Positions 21,719 through 34,264 of a DNA stretch of 64,000 nucleotides are shown in pieces (the stretch's first letter is position 1; every line of letters starts with the position of its first letter). The DNA comes from Polytrichum commune (Eukaryota > Streptophyta > Polytrichopsida > Polytrichales > Polytrichaceae). The notes beneath the pieces are model-generated. The model had not been told where the DNA came from and made no database searches. It saw nothing but the letters and a program-made list of their open reading frames with translations. A program made the translations under genes and the position numbers. Location: contig OX485803.1 in assembly GCA_950295325.1 (NCBI GenBank), positions 2,606,001 through 2,670,000 on the forward strand, written 5' to 3'.

Positions 21719-24054
21719 GTAGTCCCTCAAGCATAGTATGAAGCGAACTTGAACCGGCTCCACTCTTTCCCACCAATGAGACTGCTTGAGTGCAATGGTC
21801 ATGGGCTGTCAGTCTCATGTGTGAAGTGGCCCTAAGTGACCATGCCCTTTCAAAACTATACGGGCTGTGGAATTAATGAGAGGCCCAGCTTATGTTGGAT
21901 TTTAAACCTAACTGCCCGAGTTTTGGACACGATCCACAAGCAGCTGCAATTCCGTCAGCAGCCTGGGAATCATGGCCTCGTGTAGATTTTGACTCGGGCT
22001 TGGATACCTGCAAATTTGAGCCTAATAACTCTTACTTACAATTAATTTACGTGCCTTTTCGTTTACGGAGCTAGTCGTAGCCAAGTACCACTGCAGGTTA
22101 ACTTATACTTCCCTTGCTTGGCAATGAATTACCAAGGCAACGTTGAGTCAATTTTGGGTACGCGATGCCCGGGCCCGTCCTTTTGTAAGGCCAAAGGGTT
22201 AATGACAAATGAGAGTGTTTGTACGCACCACCGGTTGTATTGGAAAGCAAACTTCTATTTTCTTTTTCTTTTTTGAAAAGTAGTAGGTTGGCTACATGTT
22301 AAGTTCAAAAGCAGCCAATGTGGTGAGCTTGAGATTTTTGTGGAGTTAAGGGTGGCTGCATTTAGATCAATTAAAGGAAGTATTTGGCGATTGCACAAAA
22401 CCTATGTGTTAATTTGGGTGGCGTCTTCTAATCATACGTGCAAAATTTTCAAGGCTACGTGTATGGTTTGGTAAGGTGAACAATGGCCCCACGTGTAAAA
22501 TAATAAAGAAAATAAGTGGTCCACACACACCACAAATTTATATTGGCACTTTAGATGTGGCCACACGCACACCACAAACTAAGGGGGGAGTTGGCTACGT
22601 ATTGAGATTGAACAAGCCCGTTGAAATTGCTTGTGTACAAAAAATGCACTCGCCCCTTAAACCTCTAAAGGCTTCCAAGTTCAATTAGTTTGCAAATGTA
22701 TGAGAGGATCAACATGCATATATCACACATTTCAAGCACTTGGCAACATCTTAGGCTACCAACCCTTTACAATATTAGTGTGCACTCAAATTAAACCAAT
22801 TTGCACACATATAAGATGATCAATATTGAAACATCATAACACTAGGCAATGCCTACTACATTTTCTACACCCAAAAAAGATTGGACCGACCCTCCTAAAT
22901 AAGAGAATACACCCAAAATGAACATCGTTGTTAAAAAAAACCACTTACATAACCAGACATACAAGTACAACTAAGTAGGGAGGGAGGTTGGCCTTTGCAT
23001 TAAGACAGTTGAGTCAAAAAATGCATTTGTGGTTCCAAAATATTATGCTACTAGTAGGTATCAAAATCTCCTACTATTCAAATTCAACTCTCCATTCCAC
23101 ACCATCGAAATTCCACTCCTCCCTTCCATGAATCAAAAACCTCGTCACAAGGGGAACCAACAAGGTTGAGTTGCCTTTGGGAATATATACCCACTACAAG
23201 CCCAAAATGAGAATCTGCGCAAGCTACCTTTACCTATGCCCTCCACTCCAAAACTTGAATCTCAATCCCCCAAATTCTTAAACTCCACTACAATCAAAAT
23301 GTGGCATCATTAATCGGCACTACATGACCAAAGAGGCTACAAGATACAAGCTAAGAGAGCGAGAGGTTGGCAACCAAAAGGGTAAAGAATGGAAGAGAAA
23401 GTGGTGAAATCAGTCACCCAACACCATTAAAACCATAGGCAAAGCAAGCCCTTTGATGGGAGGATGGGCTCCATCCACAACTCACAATGGAGCTCACCAA
23501 CTACTCCCAAAAATGAAGCTCAATGATGGGGTCCCAATTTTTAGGCAACTTCACTCCGCCCATAAGAAGTTAGTTGACACCACCTGTATGCACAAAGAGT
23601 GGAGGTGGCACCTTACGAGCGAAAAATCCAATTTTTTAAACATGTGTGTGGAAATCAATTCACTTCATCATAGCAAAGTGGCTACTAATAGCCCGAAAAA
23701 AAGAGGCCATTGTAGAGTGATTGCTAAAGTACACTATAGAGTACTATAAGTGTGGACCATAATAGTTATTAAATAATAGGTGACATTATACACAATTATC
23801 TCTAATAGTTCCTTTGAGAAAGGCAATCTTTGTCTCATATTGCTCATTGCTCGCTCTGACAAAGATGTCATCAAATTGTGTGTTATCTAATATATTAGGA
23901 GTTGCAATTATATGCAAGGTCATACAATAGTATATGAACACATTATGTTGATATACTAGTTAAGTATTCACAAGAGTTGATGTGTGGACATCAAATTAGT
24001 ATATTACATGGTGAATATAAGATGACTTTCACAAAGTGCTTGGCCGCTTTCGGG
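21719..24054. other. Gene-free stretch with one orphan MITE terminus
   Basis: At 21819-21833 the sequence GTGTGAAGTGGCCC is followed by TAA. This is the right-hand terminus of the GGGCC-CTTCACAC family, but no left end was found. No gene is recognised in the remainder. Confidence 0.5.
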
Positions 24055-24320
24055 AAATTTTTCTAGTCAAGGTGGAAATGACGTGGGTTCAAGGCACCAA
24101 GTTTTCCTCTAAGTCTTCATGAAGACTTCCAACCAACACATTAAGTACTAGTTATAGGACAAAAGTAGCATAAAATAAAATAATCACCCTCACAATTTTC
24201 TATAGAAAATCAATCAATATGGCCCACGCTAATTTTTTTTATAGAAATGTGGTGTGAGTTGAAAATTAGCATGGGCTCTAGAAAATTAGTGTGACCTACA
24301 ATAATAGAATTATTTAATGT
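24055..24320. repeat. Fragment related to the element at 27617-27983
   Basis: Shared blocks are TCAAGGTGGAA, TCTAAGTCTTCATGAAGA, AAAAGTAGCA, TGGCCCACGCTAATT and GAAAATTAGTGTG, in the same order as in the 27.6-kb element. Confidence 0.75.
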
Positions 24321-24920
24321 ACTTGTTGGGTTTCAAACTTCGGATGCGTCATATTGAGGACATTAGAAATTGCCACATCATCTTGGGGTGCTTGACACAT
24401 TTGTTGCCTCTCCTTTGTGTTTTCTTTTTGATTTGGACGAGGATCAATGTGCATGACATTCTTTGATTCCATTGTTTATGGTAAATATTGGGGGCCACAC
24501 TATAACTGAGGAAACCAACACTGAAAACATAAGGATAGTATTGTGGATGCACACTATATTTCTTCTAACATTATATAACATTAGAGGTCTACATTGTAGG
24601 TTACAATATTTTATTGATTGGAAAATAATGTGCATATGAGAGGCTTCCAACAAAGTGAGATCCAATTCATACCCTTCATACTTGGGCGGTTTTGAATATA
24701 ATATTTGAGTATTTGATGTCCAAAATAGACATCTACAAATGATTTAAATATCAATTTCTCACAAAATTTTATTATTAAATTTTATTTTCTAAAATTAAAA
24801 ATCTCATAAATTATGGCAATTTATGAAAATAATATAGTTTCCATCAAAGTCATCTTGTTAGGATCGGAATATGGAGAGCTTGATCAATTCCCTCGAGTAT
24901 AAGGGTCTACAATATTTTAA

Positions 24921-25683
24921 TGCGTTGTGGTGTATATTTCAGCCCACACCATAGTGCATCAAAGGGTAGGTCACACTTTAAGCATGCCCATGTTATTGAC
25001 CATAAACATTGTATTTGAGCATGTTTGGTGGGGCTTAGGATTTGACTCAAACTTATCGCATAGTCACGTTTGACCCAATGGAAGTTGCATAGGTAAACAT
25101 GCAACCTAGTTAAAAAACTTAACCTAATTGCACTTATCATTGTACATTTTTTATAATTGGTGTGGTTAGCTGAACGGTGCGGGAATTGACCACATGAGAA
25201 TGCTACAAAATATAAGTGGCATGGTGTGTACACAATGGGTTGATTCAAATCTACTTAGATTGTTGTGTGATCATGACAAGTAGTATGATGTGATTCACGA
25301 TGATGATGACAATGTTGCCAAGGGACATTAAACAACAATCATTGATTATTTTGACTTTACCAAATACATCATGTTTTGAACACCAAAATATCTTATGTGA
25401 TACACATCACCTCCTTTGAAGAACATAATTTGTTGTGTTTTGGTAGGTGTTGTGGTCCACATTAATTTGGACATTTGTATGCCTAGATGTTGTTTGGAGC
25501 GTAATATTTGGTTAAGCAAATGAAATACTCTTGCATACCATTGTATGTATAAATGGTTTTCTTTTGAGTCAAATCCTAAGCCCCACCAAACATGCTCAAA
25601 TACAATGTTCATGGTCAATAACATGGGCATACTTATAGTGTGACCCACCCTTTGATGCACTATAGTGTGGCCCCCACAATGCA
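24921..25683. mobile_element. 763-bp element with about 130-bp terminal inverted repeats
   Basis: The sequence from 24921 (TGCGTTGTGG, then ATAGTGCATCAAAGGGTAGG, CATGCCCATGTTATTGACCA and TGTTTGGTGGGGCTTAGGAT) recurs inverted and ends at 25683. Identity is high over more than 100 bp. The ends are flanked by TAA on the left and TTA on the right, so a target duplication is uncertain. No coding capacity. It could be a long-TIR MITE or a foldback element. Confidence 0.8.
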
Positions 25684-25686
25684 TTA

Positions 25687-26708
25687 GGTTGTTGCTAAGT
25701 AATGGTATGTTTAACTTCATTGTTTGTGTACGAATAACACTCCCAAAAGGTATAATGCTATACCAAAAATCATCACCCCCTCAAGTATTGACAAACAAGG
25801 TAGTAACCTCTCTCTCAACAACATTCTATTGACACGTTCGGGAACTTTGACACATCTACCTTAACTCCTAAACATATGAATCCATGTATGGGCTTCTTCA
25901 TGCATAAATTTGTGTATGCAAGGCTCTGGTGACCATGAAGAAAGTGGGCAAATGTGGTCTATGGTAGAGGGTGTTATAAACCAACACCCTACCCAAAACC
26001 ATGCCCTACACACGCTACCTGACCTTGTAATTGTAACACGCATTAAACCGTCCACATGTCTTTGGCACAAAGCAAGGGTGATTTTGGGAGACGCGAAATT
26101 GGTTTTGGGATTTGAGCAAGTGTTGGAACGTGGCTAGGAGTGGGTTACTCATATGTATTATTAAGATCCCACCTACAAAAGTTCTAAGGTTGAGTTTTTT
26201 TTGGGGGGTGGAATGTTGGTTTCAATGTAGGGGGCGATTTGGGCAGAAAATGAAGTGCGTTTTGGGTGAGTGTCGGGATGGTTTTGGGAAGCCATTTGCA
26301 TTGGAAAAACAAAATGGATTGAGGGAGGGATTTAGGAAGCTAGGGGCAAGCGGCTTTCATAATTGTGTAGTCTATTCAGGGTGTACAATTTATTCTATTT
26401 TTGTTTCCATCATGTCTAAGCCAATTGTGCATATCATTGATTCGAATGACTAAACAAAGCTAAATTAGCCTAAGGACAAATTTAAGCACCCTCTACCTTA
26501 GATCCATAACTTTTCTAAGTCCAAGTAATCACATGTATTTTATTTTATTTTACATTTTTCTCTTTATTGTTTGGTGTACATTTAACGTATCATTTTAAAA
26601 AAAAGGTCATTGATTTGCCTAAATTATTGAACAAGAACAATATATTTTTCAAACTCAACCAACTCATATGTAAACAACCGTCATATCTCCCCGTTTGAGC
26701 TACATTAA
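25687..26708. other. Intergenic, no gene seen
   Basis: Two plus-strand frames at 25910-26137 and 26112-26453 are open but show no domain. Nothing else recognised. Confidence 0.5.
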
Positions 26709-26710
26709 TA

Positions 26711-26914
26711 TGTGCCATTAGGTCGTCTTTGCAAACAAGTTGCCTCTTTACCCATGCAAATTACCTTGGATCAAAATCAAATTACAAAACCTCATCACAT
26801 TTTTATTGATTCGCATAACAACCACAAATATATAAATAGTTACTTCTTGTAGAAAGTACTCAAAATAATATGGATTGTCAATATATTAGTGTGGGACAAC
26901 AACCGAATTGAACA
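26711..26914. mobile_element. 204-bp MITE with TA target sites (TGTGCAATTAGG family, copy 1)
   Basis: Termini TGTGCCATTAGG and CCGAATTGAACA are flanked by TA on both sides (26709-26710, 26915-26916). The interior, with GTTGCCTCTTTACCCATGCA and CATCACATTTTTATTGATTC, is shared with the copy at 48920. Confidence 0.8.
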
Positions 26915-26916
26915 TA

Positions 26917-27616
26917 TTTGTGTACATGTTTTGATTTCGAGTTCATTATGTCAAAACCGACTTCATGTAGAACTAGCTTGTTTATCAATTGGATTCAACT
27001 AAAGGACGTGGTTTGATGGTGATCAATGTCGCATGATTATTTTTTTCATTTTCTCTTTGATGTAAGACAATATACTAAATAATGTTTCAAAGCGATCATA
27101 ATATAATAACATCCTATTTTAATCCTTAAAATCCATGAGGTTTTATGTGTTTTAAAGATAAGTTATAAGGTGAGAATTGCAAGCTTCGTTAATGAAACCT
27201 TCCTGAAACAAAATTGATGAAATAGAGTCAAAGATCATTGCCACACATTTGGACCTTCTATGAAAGGTCATGTGCATCGTGTACATATTTTCAAAGAAAT
27301 TTCTTTGTAAATAACTAATATAATAAAAGGTGACATTAGCTTGTGCGTATGTTTTGTGGGTATGTTCACATCATGAAGACTTATGACATGTTTTAGGATG
27401 CATAAAAGAACATGGTAGTAAACAACATTAATTGGTGAAATTGAAAACTTGTCATTCAATTCATCAAAAAATATGTTTCTTTTTATTTCAGACTTTTTTT
27501 CAATTACATACATAATCATACATAACTCTCTCTTCTTAATTTGGGAGGGAAACACCATTTGAGGATTGAGAATCAATAATTTTCACGAGCGAAACGATTT
27601 CGTCGGGGAAATGTTC
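26917..27616. other. Intergenic, no gene seen
   Basis: AT-rich. A 102-codon minus-strand frame (27268-27576) has no recognisable domain and is probably fortuitous. Confidence 0.5.
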
Positions 27617-27983
27617 ACTACACTAAATAGTCCTAATATCGTTGGTGGGAAATTATCGTGGAAGTAATTAGTGTGGGCCACATTGATTTTCTATTCAAGG
27701 TGGAATAACTATGGGCCCAAGACCCTCGGGTCTTTCTCTAAGTCTTCATGAAGAATTCTGAACCCCACATAAAAATAGTCATTTTACATCAAAAGTAGCA
27801 CAAAACAATTAATCACCCATGTTAATGTTATAGAATTAGAATTATTGTGGCCCACGCTAATTGACTACTACAAATTTAGCCTAGTTTGAGAATTAATGTG
27901 GGCCACATCAATTCACATCATGAGAATTAGTGTGGGGCCTAGAAAATTATTGTGGCCTATAGTAATAGGGCTATTATTGTAGT
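27617..27983. mobile_element. 367-bp putative MITE with ACTACA termini
   Basis: The left end ACTACACTAAATAGTCCTAA and the inverted right end ACTACAATAATAGCCCTA form an imperfect inverted repeat. The interior has repeated GTGTGGGCC and AATTAGTGTGG motifs. Related sequence lies at 24055-24320. No target duplication is clear. Confidence 0.55.
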
Positions 27984-28313
27984 TGGAGGTTGGCAATGAG
28001 CTCATTGGAGAACCATAAATAATATGGTAAACACAAATACACTTCCCAAAATTCCAGTATGAAGTTATCCTTGAGCACTCTCCCCAAAAAACACTTTCTA
28101 ATGAGAAGGTTCTTCAACTAGTGCTAAGGGGATTGGAGAAATGATGTGGCAAGCACAATGTAGTCCTGCAAATACATCTTGGCGAGGTTTTATCTAAATA
28201 GTGCACATTGTATACAAGTCGTGCATCGAGCCTCTCATGCCTTCGAGAGGTTAGGTTGTAGAGTTCCGGGTTATGTTTGATGTACAAATATATCGAGCCT
28301 AGCTACATCCATA
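27984..28313. other. Intergenic, no gene seen
   Basis: No recognisable gene or element end. Confidence 0.4.
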
Positions 28314-28519
28314 TGTGCAATTAGGTCACCCCACACTAATTTGCCGACATTTCACATTGGTTTGATTATTCACTAGGATAGTAACCATAATAAAAATAAT
28401 ACAAATGTTATTATGATTGCTAAATGGACAAACAAACAAACAAACTTGTTACAAGCGTTTTGTGATCTAATTTTTATTCAATGCAGTTTGCATGGGTAAA
28501 GAGGCAACATGATTGCACA
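28314..28519. mobile_element. 206-bp MITE (TGTGCAATTAGG family, copy 2, inverted)
   Basis: It begins TGTGCAATTAGGT and ends GATTGCACA, with TA on both flanks. The interior block TGCATGGGTAAAGAGGCAAC is the inverse of the block in copies 1 and 3, so this copy sits in the opposite orientation. Confidence 0.8.
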
Positions 28520-31176
28520 TAACTTATTAGTGTGCCAACGTGGTCCTTCTCAACATTACTAAGCGACTACACGATGGTCTCTTTCCAAAACTGCATGTTT
28601 TTCAAAATAAAATCATCGTTGCTTGTTTAAGAATTCATAATACACAATCTAAGTGCTCCCCATAAATACGGAATCCCAAAATTAAAGAAAAATTATGCTC
28701 ATGTTATACTTAGTCCCACATAATGCAGCCAATGAGCCGTGTAACGTTATGGAATGCCAATGTAACGTTATCTTCAATTGTTTCGTCAATGCAATCGTCC
28801 TCTCATGGTTGAAGGTAAGTAACTTAATAATCACGACCGAGGGTTTTGGAAATTTTTTTTAGGCCGAGTGGCTTAGAATAGTCTATGCATGCGATTCCCA
28901 TAGACTTGTATTTATATGCATTGGCTCAGTCCTCCACACATAACCGTATTGCCATAATTTTTGTAAGTACATTATAAATTGGGACTTGAGACTTGGACTG
29001 GGGCCACACACTTAACTTAAGTTAATGCGGAAGGCCGGTCACATAATAGTGTTAGTGCCACCCTAATTATATCTTTCAAGCGCGACGACCCTAATAAAGA
29101 GCCGCTTTGGAGTTTACGCCGTCCTAGGCACCCATGTAGAGGTTTGAAGTAAACATCGGAGAAAGAAAAATAAATGTTGGTATTTTGAGCTGCCTAAAAC
29201 ACGAGACTGAAGGCCCGTGACCATTGCATCCTAAGATCCCGCATGCATCAACAAGGTCGAGACCATCCAAGTTTACTTCACACTAGAAGGTGAAGGCCTA
29301 AGCCTCCTCCCCCCCCCCCCCCAAAAAAAAATCATGGATGAAAAGTTTGCATGGATTTTTACATGGTATATTATGAATTGTGTTTCCAAGAGATTGGCCT
29401 AATGTAAATTCCACTAGACCATGTCAATGGCATGGTCTTTGGTTCGTGTGTGAAGTGGCCCTTAGTGTTCACGAGGGTTTATGAGTTAATTCAAGGTATG
29501 CAAGTGTTACTCGATTAATTTTCTTAATTAGACACCTATATTTGATCAGTGTGTGGTTGGGTGAGGATCAAAGAACGAGCATCATAAAGACAAAGGTTCA
29601 AAAGAGATCGGACTACATCTCCAACTTTTATTAATCACTTAATAATGAGCACAATTGAGAGGACCTATGTATTAAGTTCAAGATTCCACAAACATCCACT
29701 TCTAATAACCATAACTAAAACATGGGAGGTTTGGCTTTCAATACGATTGTTATTAATGATTCATCGTAGATTTGCTAATGCAATAGGAGTTTCATCATGT
29801 AAATATAGTCAATAGAAGATGGAGAATATGAAAATGAGCCGATTAACACACACACATACCTTAGGTGACACAACATGTGGGTTGCCCAATCCCTCATATT
29901 AGCAACATACACAACTTTTAACATACAAAAACCTTTAAAGGAAATAAAACTTTGGATTCTTTAAAGGTTGCTTAATATTTCTTGAAAATTAGGGTGTGTG
30001 GGGCTTTAAGGAAGAGGAAATGTGTGATGTATCGTGCCTCGTAGTACAACAATTAGTCCCTTAATGTATCAACTATTTAGAACAAGTTTTTTGTAACCAA
30101 GATGACTTATAGAAGGTTACGAGGTTAAATCATCCTAAGGTAAAATACCAAACCAAAAATATTTTAGAGGTTGAAACATCATCCATGTTCTATCATAAAT
30201 GTTCAAAAGTGTGAAGAGGATGCTCTACATGTGCTCATGCCACCAACCAACAAAAATGAGGATTAGTAGCATACACAAGATGAATTTTGGATTACTCATT
30301 TGTTATCTATGTTGCACACCTATTACACAATCTCCAATGCATTGAAAATACCACTACAATCATACTCATGTGTGCAAAAATATGCTTATCCAACTTCTAC
30401 CACTAGATCTTATGACAAAAGTTGCATGTATATTGTATCATCCTAGGTTCATGAGTCAACACACTTGGGAGGGCCTATGCAAGTACTCAAAGAGAAAGAG
30501 AATCTCTATATTGGACTCTTCTAACTTTTGCATCTTGATTCCATTTTGAAAACTTGGAATGATAGTCTTTGTAATTCACAATTCCTAGTTGGAGGCTATG
30601 ATCCATGATCCGATCCAATGCCCGATAATTGTATGGGGAGTGGCAATGCCCACAATAAGGCCACATACATCAATGGGACACCTATATTCAAGTTATATAT
30701 GGCAAGGCTTGCGGTTGAGAATGGACAATAAAAAAAACGGTGTTACCATGAGATTGGACTTTGTATTGAATTTGTTTGATCGTTGTAGGTTCAATAATTA
30801 TTGCAATTGGGAGGGTATATGTGATCACTAAGGCACATAGGTCAAATATAGATGTTCAATTATAGCATTGAGTGGTTTGTGGTTGGATGACGGTCTAAAA
30901 ATAGGCACCCAAAAACATGTGGTTAAAAGAGACTGGACTATGTGCTTGAAATTTGTTGAATATACTAAGTTCAATGTTTTGGTTAAAACCGTTCGTTCCC
31001 AATTCCAATTGGATGCCAAGGTATGAGCCTTGCAAAACTGTCGTCTTGGATCGGAGTTGAAATCGGACGTTTATACCCAATAAAAGAGGGACCAACCTTG
31101 AAGCCAAGCACCTCGAAGTTAGGCGCATGTCAAGGTTGAGATGCTTTTACCTTGGATTATAGCAAGCACACACTAA
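28520..31176. other. Gene-free stretch with dispersed repeats
   Basis: No gene recognised. 30430-30680 is related to 58420-58650 (shared GGAGGG(C/T)CTATG, ATTTTGAAACTTG-like and GTGCCCACAATAAG(A/G)CCAC blocks). Blocks like GAGTGGTTTGTGGTTGGATG followed by AAGAGACTGGACTA recur at 29545-29620, 30700-30770, 30858-30945 and 56660-56750. A C-tract of 13 lies near 29310. An orphan GGGCC-family right terminus (GTGTGAAGTGGCCC then TTA) lies at 29449-29465. Confidence 0.5.
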
Positions 31177-31834
31177 CAATGATGATTTTTCACAAGGTCC
31201 CTAAACATGTCCAGGGACATGTTCATAAAAAAAATAACATTTCCAATGGATGGGTTCTTAGAAAATGAACCGGTTTTTGGACGTGTCAAATTCACTTTGG
31301 ACGGGTTCTAAAAAAAAAAAATTCCATTAAAAAAATGGTACAAATATCAGTTACATCATGTCATCTATGACATGTGAATATAAGCATAATGCAATCAAAC
31401 CACTAATACCCAATCAAAATATCAATCTTGAAGTGCTCGATTCACCTGCATACATTAATTCATCAACCACAAATTTAGAATGGGGTGTACTGGAAAGATG
31501 AGAATCGACAGCAAAAGACAAATAACTGACGAACATTGAAGGCATGATTTGTCAAGATCCTATTGTTTCCAAGTGCAACCAGTCACATGTCGTCATCTTT
31601 CAGTTTTTTTTTTTCTAATTTTTTACCAACATTTATGAGACTTATTTATACCTCTTGCGGGACGGGTATTTTCATTTTCAAACCGGTTTTGGGACGGGTT
31701 GTTTTTTCTTTAACCTTTCCATGGACGGGTTGGTTTAGAAATTACCGGTTTTGGGAAGGGTTGCAATTTTTTTGCCTTTCAATTCAAGGTTTTTGAACGT
31801 GGACGGGCAAAAACTTTGTGAAAAATCAACCCTG
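31177..31834. mobile_element. 658-bp non-autonomous hAT-like element
   Basis: Perfect 8-bp direct repeats CACACTAA lie immediately outside (31169-31176 and 31835-31842). The right end, read inward, is CAGGGTTGATTTTTCACAA, with the CAGGG start typical of hAT elements. The left end is CAATGATGATTTTTCACAA. Subterminal regions carry repeated GGACGGGTT/ACCGGTTTTGGGACGGG motifs on both sides, as expected for transposase-binding clusters of hAT elements. No transposase frame. Confidence 0.9.
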
Positions 31835-34264
31835 CACACTAAGACTAGAGACTGACCCACAACAATGGGAGAGTTCCCACCTTGATAGGAGTTCATGTCT
31901 TGTATGCATTAAAGTGACCATGAGAAATTGCATTACATTATATATACTAAGGCTACTATGAATAAGACGAAAAATCCTTATTGATAGTAGTAAATTCTGG
32001 AAAGAGGTGCACTTAACCTATCAAGAAGGACTCTCATGCTGCCAAGGAGCAACGACTGGCCCTAGTGTGAGCATGCAATTAGCAAACTCCGTTTTGAAAC
32101 CTTCCCGTTTTCGAAACGTGTGTGGCCTCCATATATACGAGGGCCATGGATCGGAGGAGGAAGGAGGGGATGGAGAGTGATGGATGACACGATACCATAT
32201 TGATCTGCATGCCACTGCAGGGCTGCTCCATGCTATCTTTGGAATTTGGAAGGCAACTTTCTCTGGGACTTGGATGGGACCACAGAGGATCCAACTTTAA
32301 AGCTCCTCATCAATGCACGCCCACATTCTCACAACGGCACATTATAGGTTAAACAGACTACTTCCATCACTTCACTTTACGTAAGTTTACTTTTGATTGT
32401 AAGGAAAGCGAGTATCTTATCTAAGTTATCGTCATCATAGGTTACTCATCATCATTCACTGCAACATATGTAAGTAACGTACGTAGGTATTCATCACTCA
32501 ACATCTACTCGTATCTTCTTCCCACACAACTGAGATCCACTACCAACACTTACACTCATCATCGCACCTAGTGTCTGCTCCCGAATTTTCTACCTGATCT
32601 GATTCACAAGATGCCCCCTTTCCATCTGCAGTGATCAGAGATGGAGGAGTTTGTTGATGGGTCCGTGTTGTTTCTGCCTTTGAGAGCATCAGTAATTGGT
32701 GAGGCGGGATCTTTCAGAGATGGGCCAAGCTTTCCACCAGCGACGTTGTGCATGCTACCGGTGGTGGTTGTTTCGGAGTAGAGCGAGAGAGAGAGAGAGC
32801 CGGGAGGCGAGCTGACATCATTTTTGGCAGTCCCGCGGTGTACGTTGCAGGGATTCCGAGGAGTTTTTTTTTTTTTTCCAGCTGGAACCTTACTTATTGC
32901 GGCAAGATGGTGAGTGTTGATGATGGTGGTTATAGTTCTGAATTCCTTGAAGTATTGTGTGGACTGCGACATTTGCATATGTTAAACTTGGTCTTTGGCA
33001 ATGACGAATTGTAACAATTTGTTCGGCTTTCTTTTGAGCACATTGGCATTCCATTCTTGAGTTGAAAGATCTGGAAGGGGCTGGTGGTGGTGTTCACTGG
33101 TTAACCAGAATTGTAGGTATGAGTGGTGATTAAGCCTTCTTTGCTATGGTTTGGCCTCTTTGTACTGGCCGGCATTCTGTCCAAGAGCTTCGTGTGTGTA
33201 TGCTTGACAGTTAAGAAATAGGTTTGGGATGCGATTGTTGCAGAGAAAAGTCTCATGTGATTCGTTTGTGATGATGATTCATGAGACAGCATGGGCAAGT
33301 TTGTGCTGATTCTCTTTGGCAGCTGGGTTATGTAGCTGAAGCAGATTACGCAAGAACGCTAGCTTGTGTGAGGTGATCGTGCAACTATGCCTTGGTGGCG
33401 GTCTTGAGGTACCAAAGCTGTAGAGATCACCGAGGCAGACTCTTCTTGGGTGAAAAGATAGGTTGCTCATGTGCACAAACAAACAAACCTTTTTGTGTGG
33501 ATCCAACAAGAGAAGGAAAAATTATGCAAGTCACTTTCTTCTGTTGCTTTCATAACCATGTATAGATCACAAGACCATGTGTGAACTCACTCATCTCCCG
33601 AGGGACTCCGGAGAGGTGGGTGTCTCAAACGACACATGAAGCTCACTTAGTTGCTCAAAGGTCATCTTGTAGGGTTTAGGGTTTAAGTGTCTTGAGGAAT
33701 TGGCAGGCACCGGCAAGCCTCTGTGAGCTTCTGCGCCATTTGCTTTCTTGTAGCTTCTGGAATCTACCCCCTCTCTGTTACTCATGAAGAATATTCCCTC
33801 CCTCTCGAATCAGATGCTGGTAGTGGACTTGTGGCGATTCGTCTCCATCTCTGTTCTGTGCATTATTCAAGCTGGAGAGGTTTCGAAGTGTTCTGCACGC
33901 ACATTCGGTGGTGGTTTGCAAGCAAAGCCGGTAGGTAAAGACCCCTCCGGATGGAACGATTACAAAGTGCGTCAATTCTCAAGATACATGGGATAGTGTC
34001 TTAGCCTTCAAAGATTCGTACTCACTCTGCTCTGCTCAAGCAGTGTGATGCAGTTGTCCGAGTGCTCCACAGTTCTCTTTGCGAAGGAAGAACTTAATCA
34101 CATGTGCAACTTCTCAGAATGGAACAGTGCTGCAGAGGTGACTGAGTTTTGAAAGCTTCAGCGATAGCTTCATTACCCTCACCGATGTAATGTTTGCGTG
34201 TGGCAGTGAGCATGGAAGCCTTTTGGTAGGACCTTCTTCCCACATGATGCCCTCGATCTTCACC
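31835..34264. other. Region upstream of the CW/MBD gene
   Basis: No coding region I can support. It includes a GA-rich run at 32784-32800 and several frames with no domain. Spliced 5' UTR exons of the downstream gene could lie here: AAGATG followed by GTGAGT at 32906-32917, and CCG followed by GTAGGT near 33930, are donor-like. Neither is confirmed. Confidence 0.4.

Noticed and set aside
29449-29465. Full MITE ending at 29462
   Set aside because: The right terminus is clear, but the only candidate left end (ACTTCACAC near 29277) lacks the GGGCC part and a TTA flank, so a full element is not supported.
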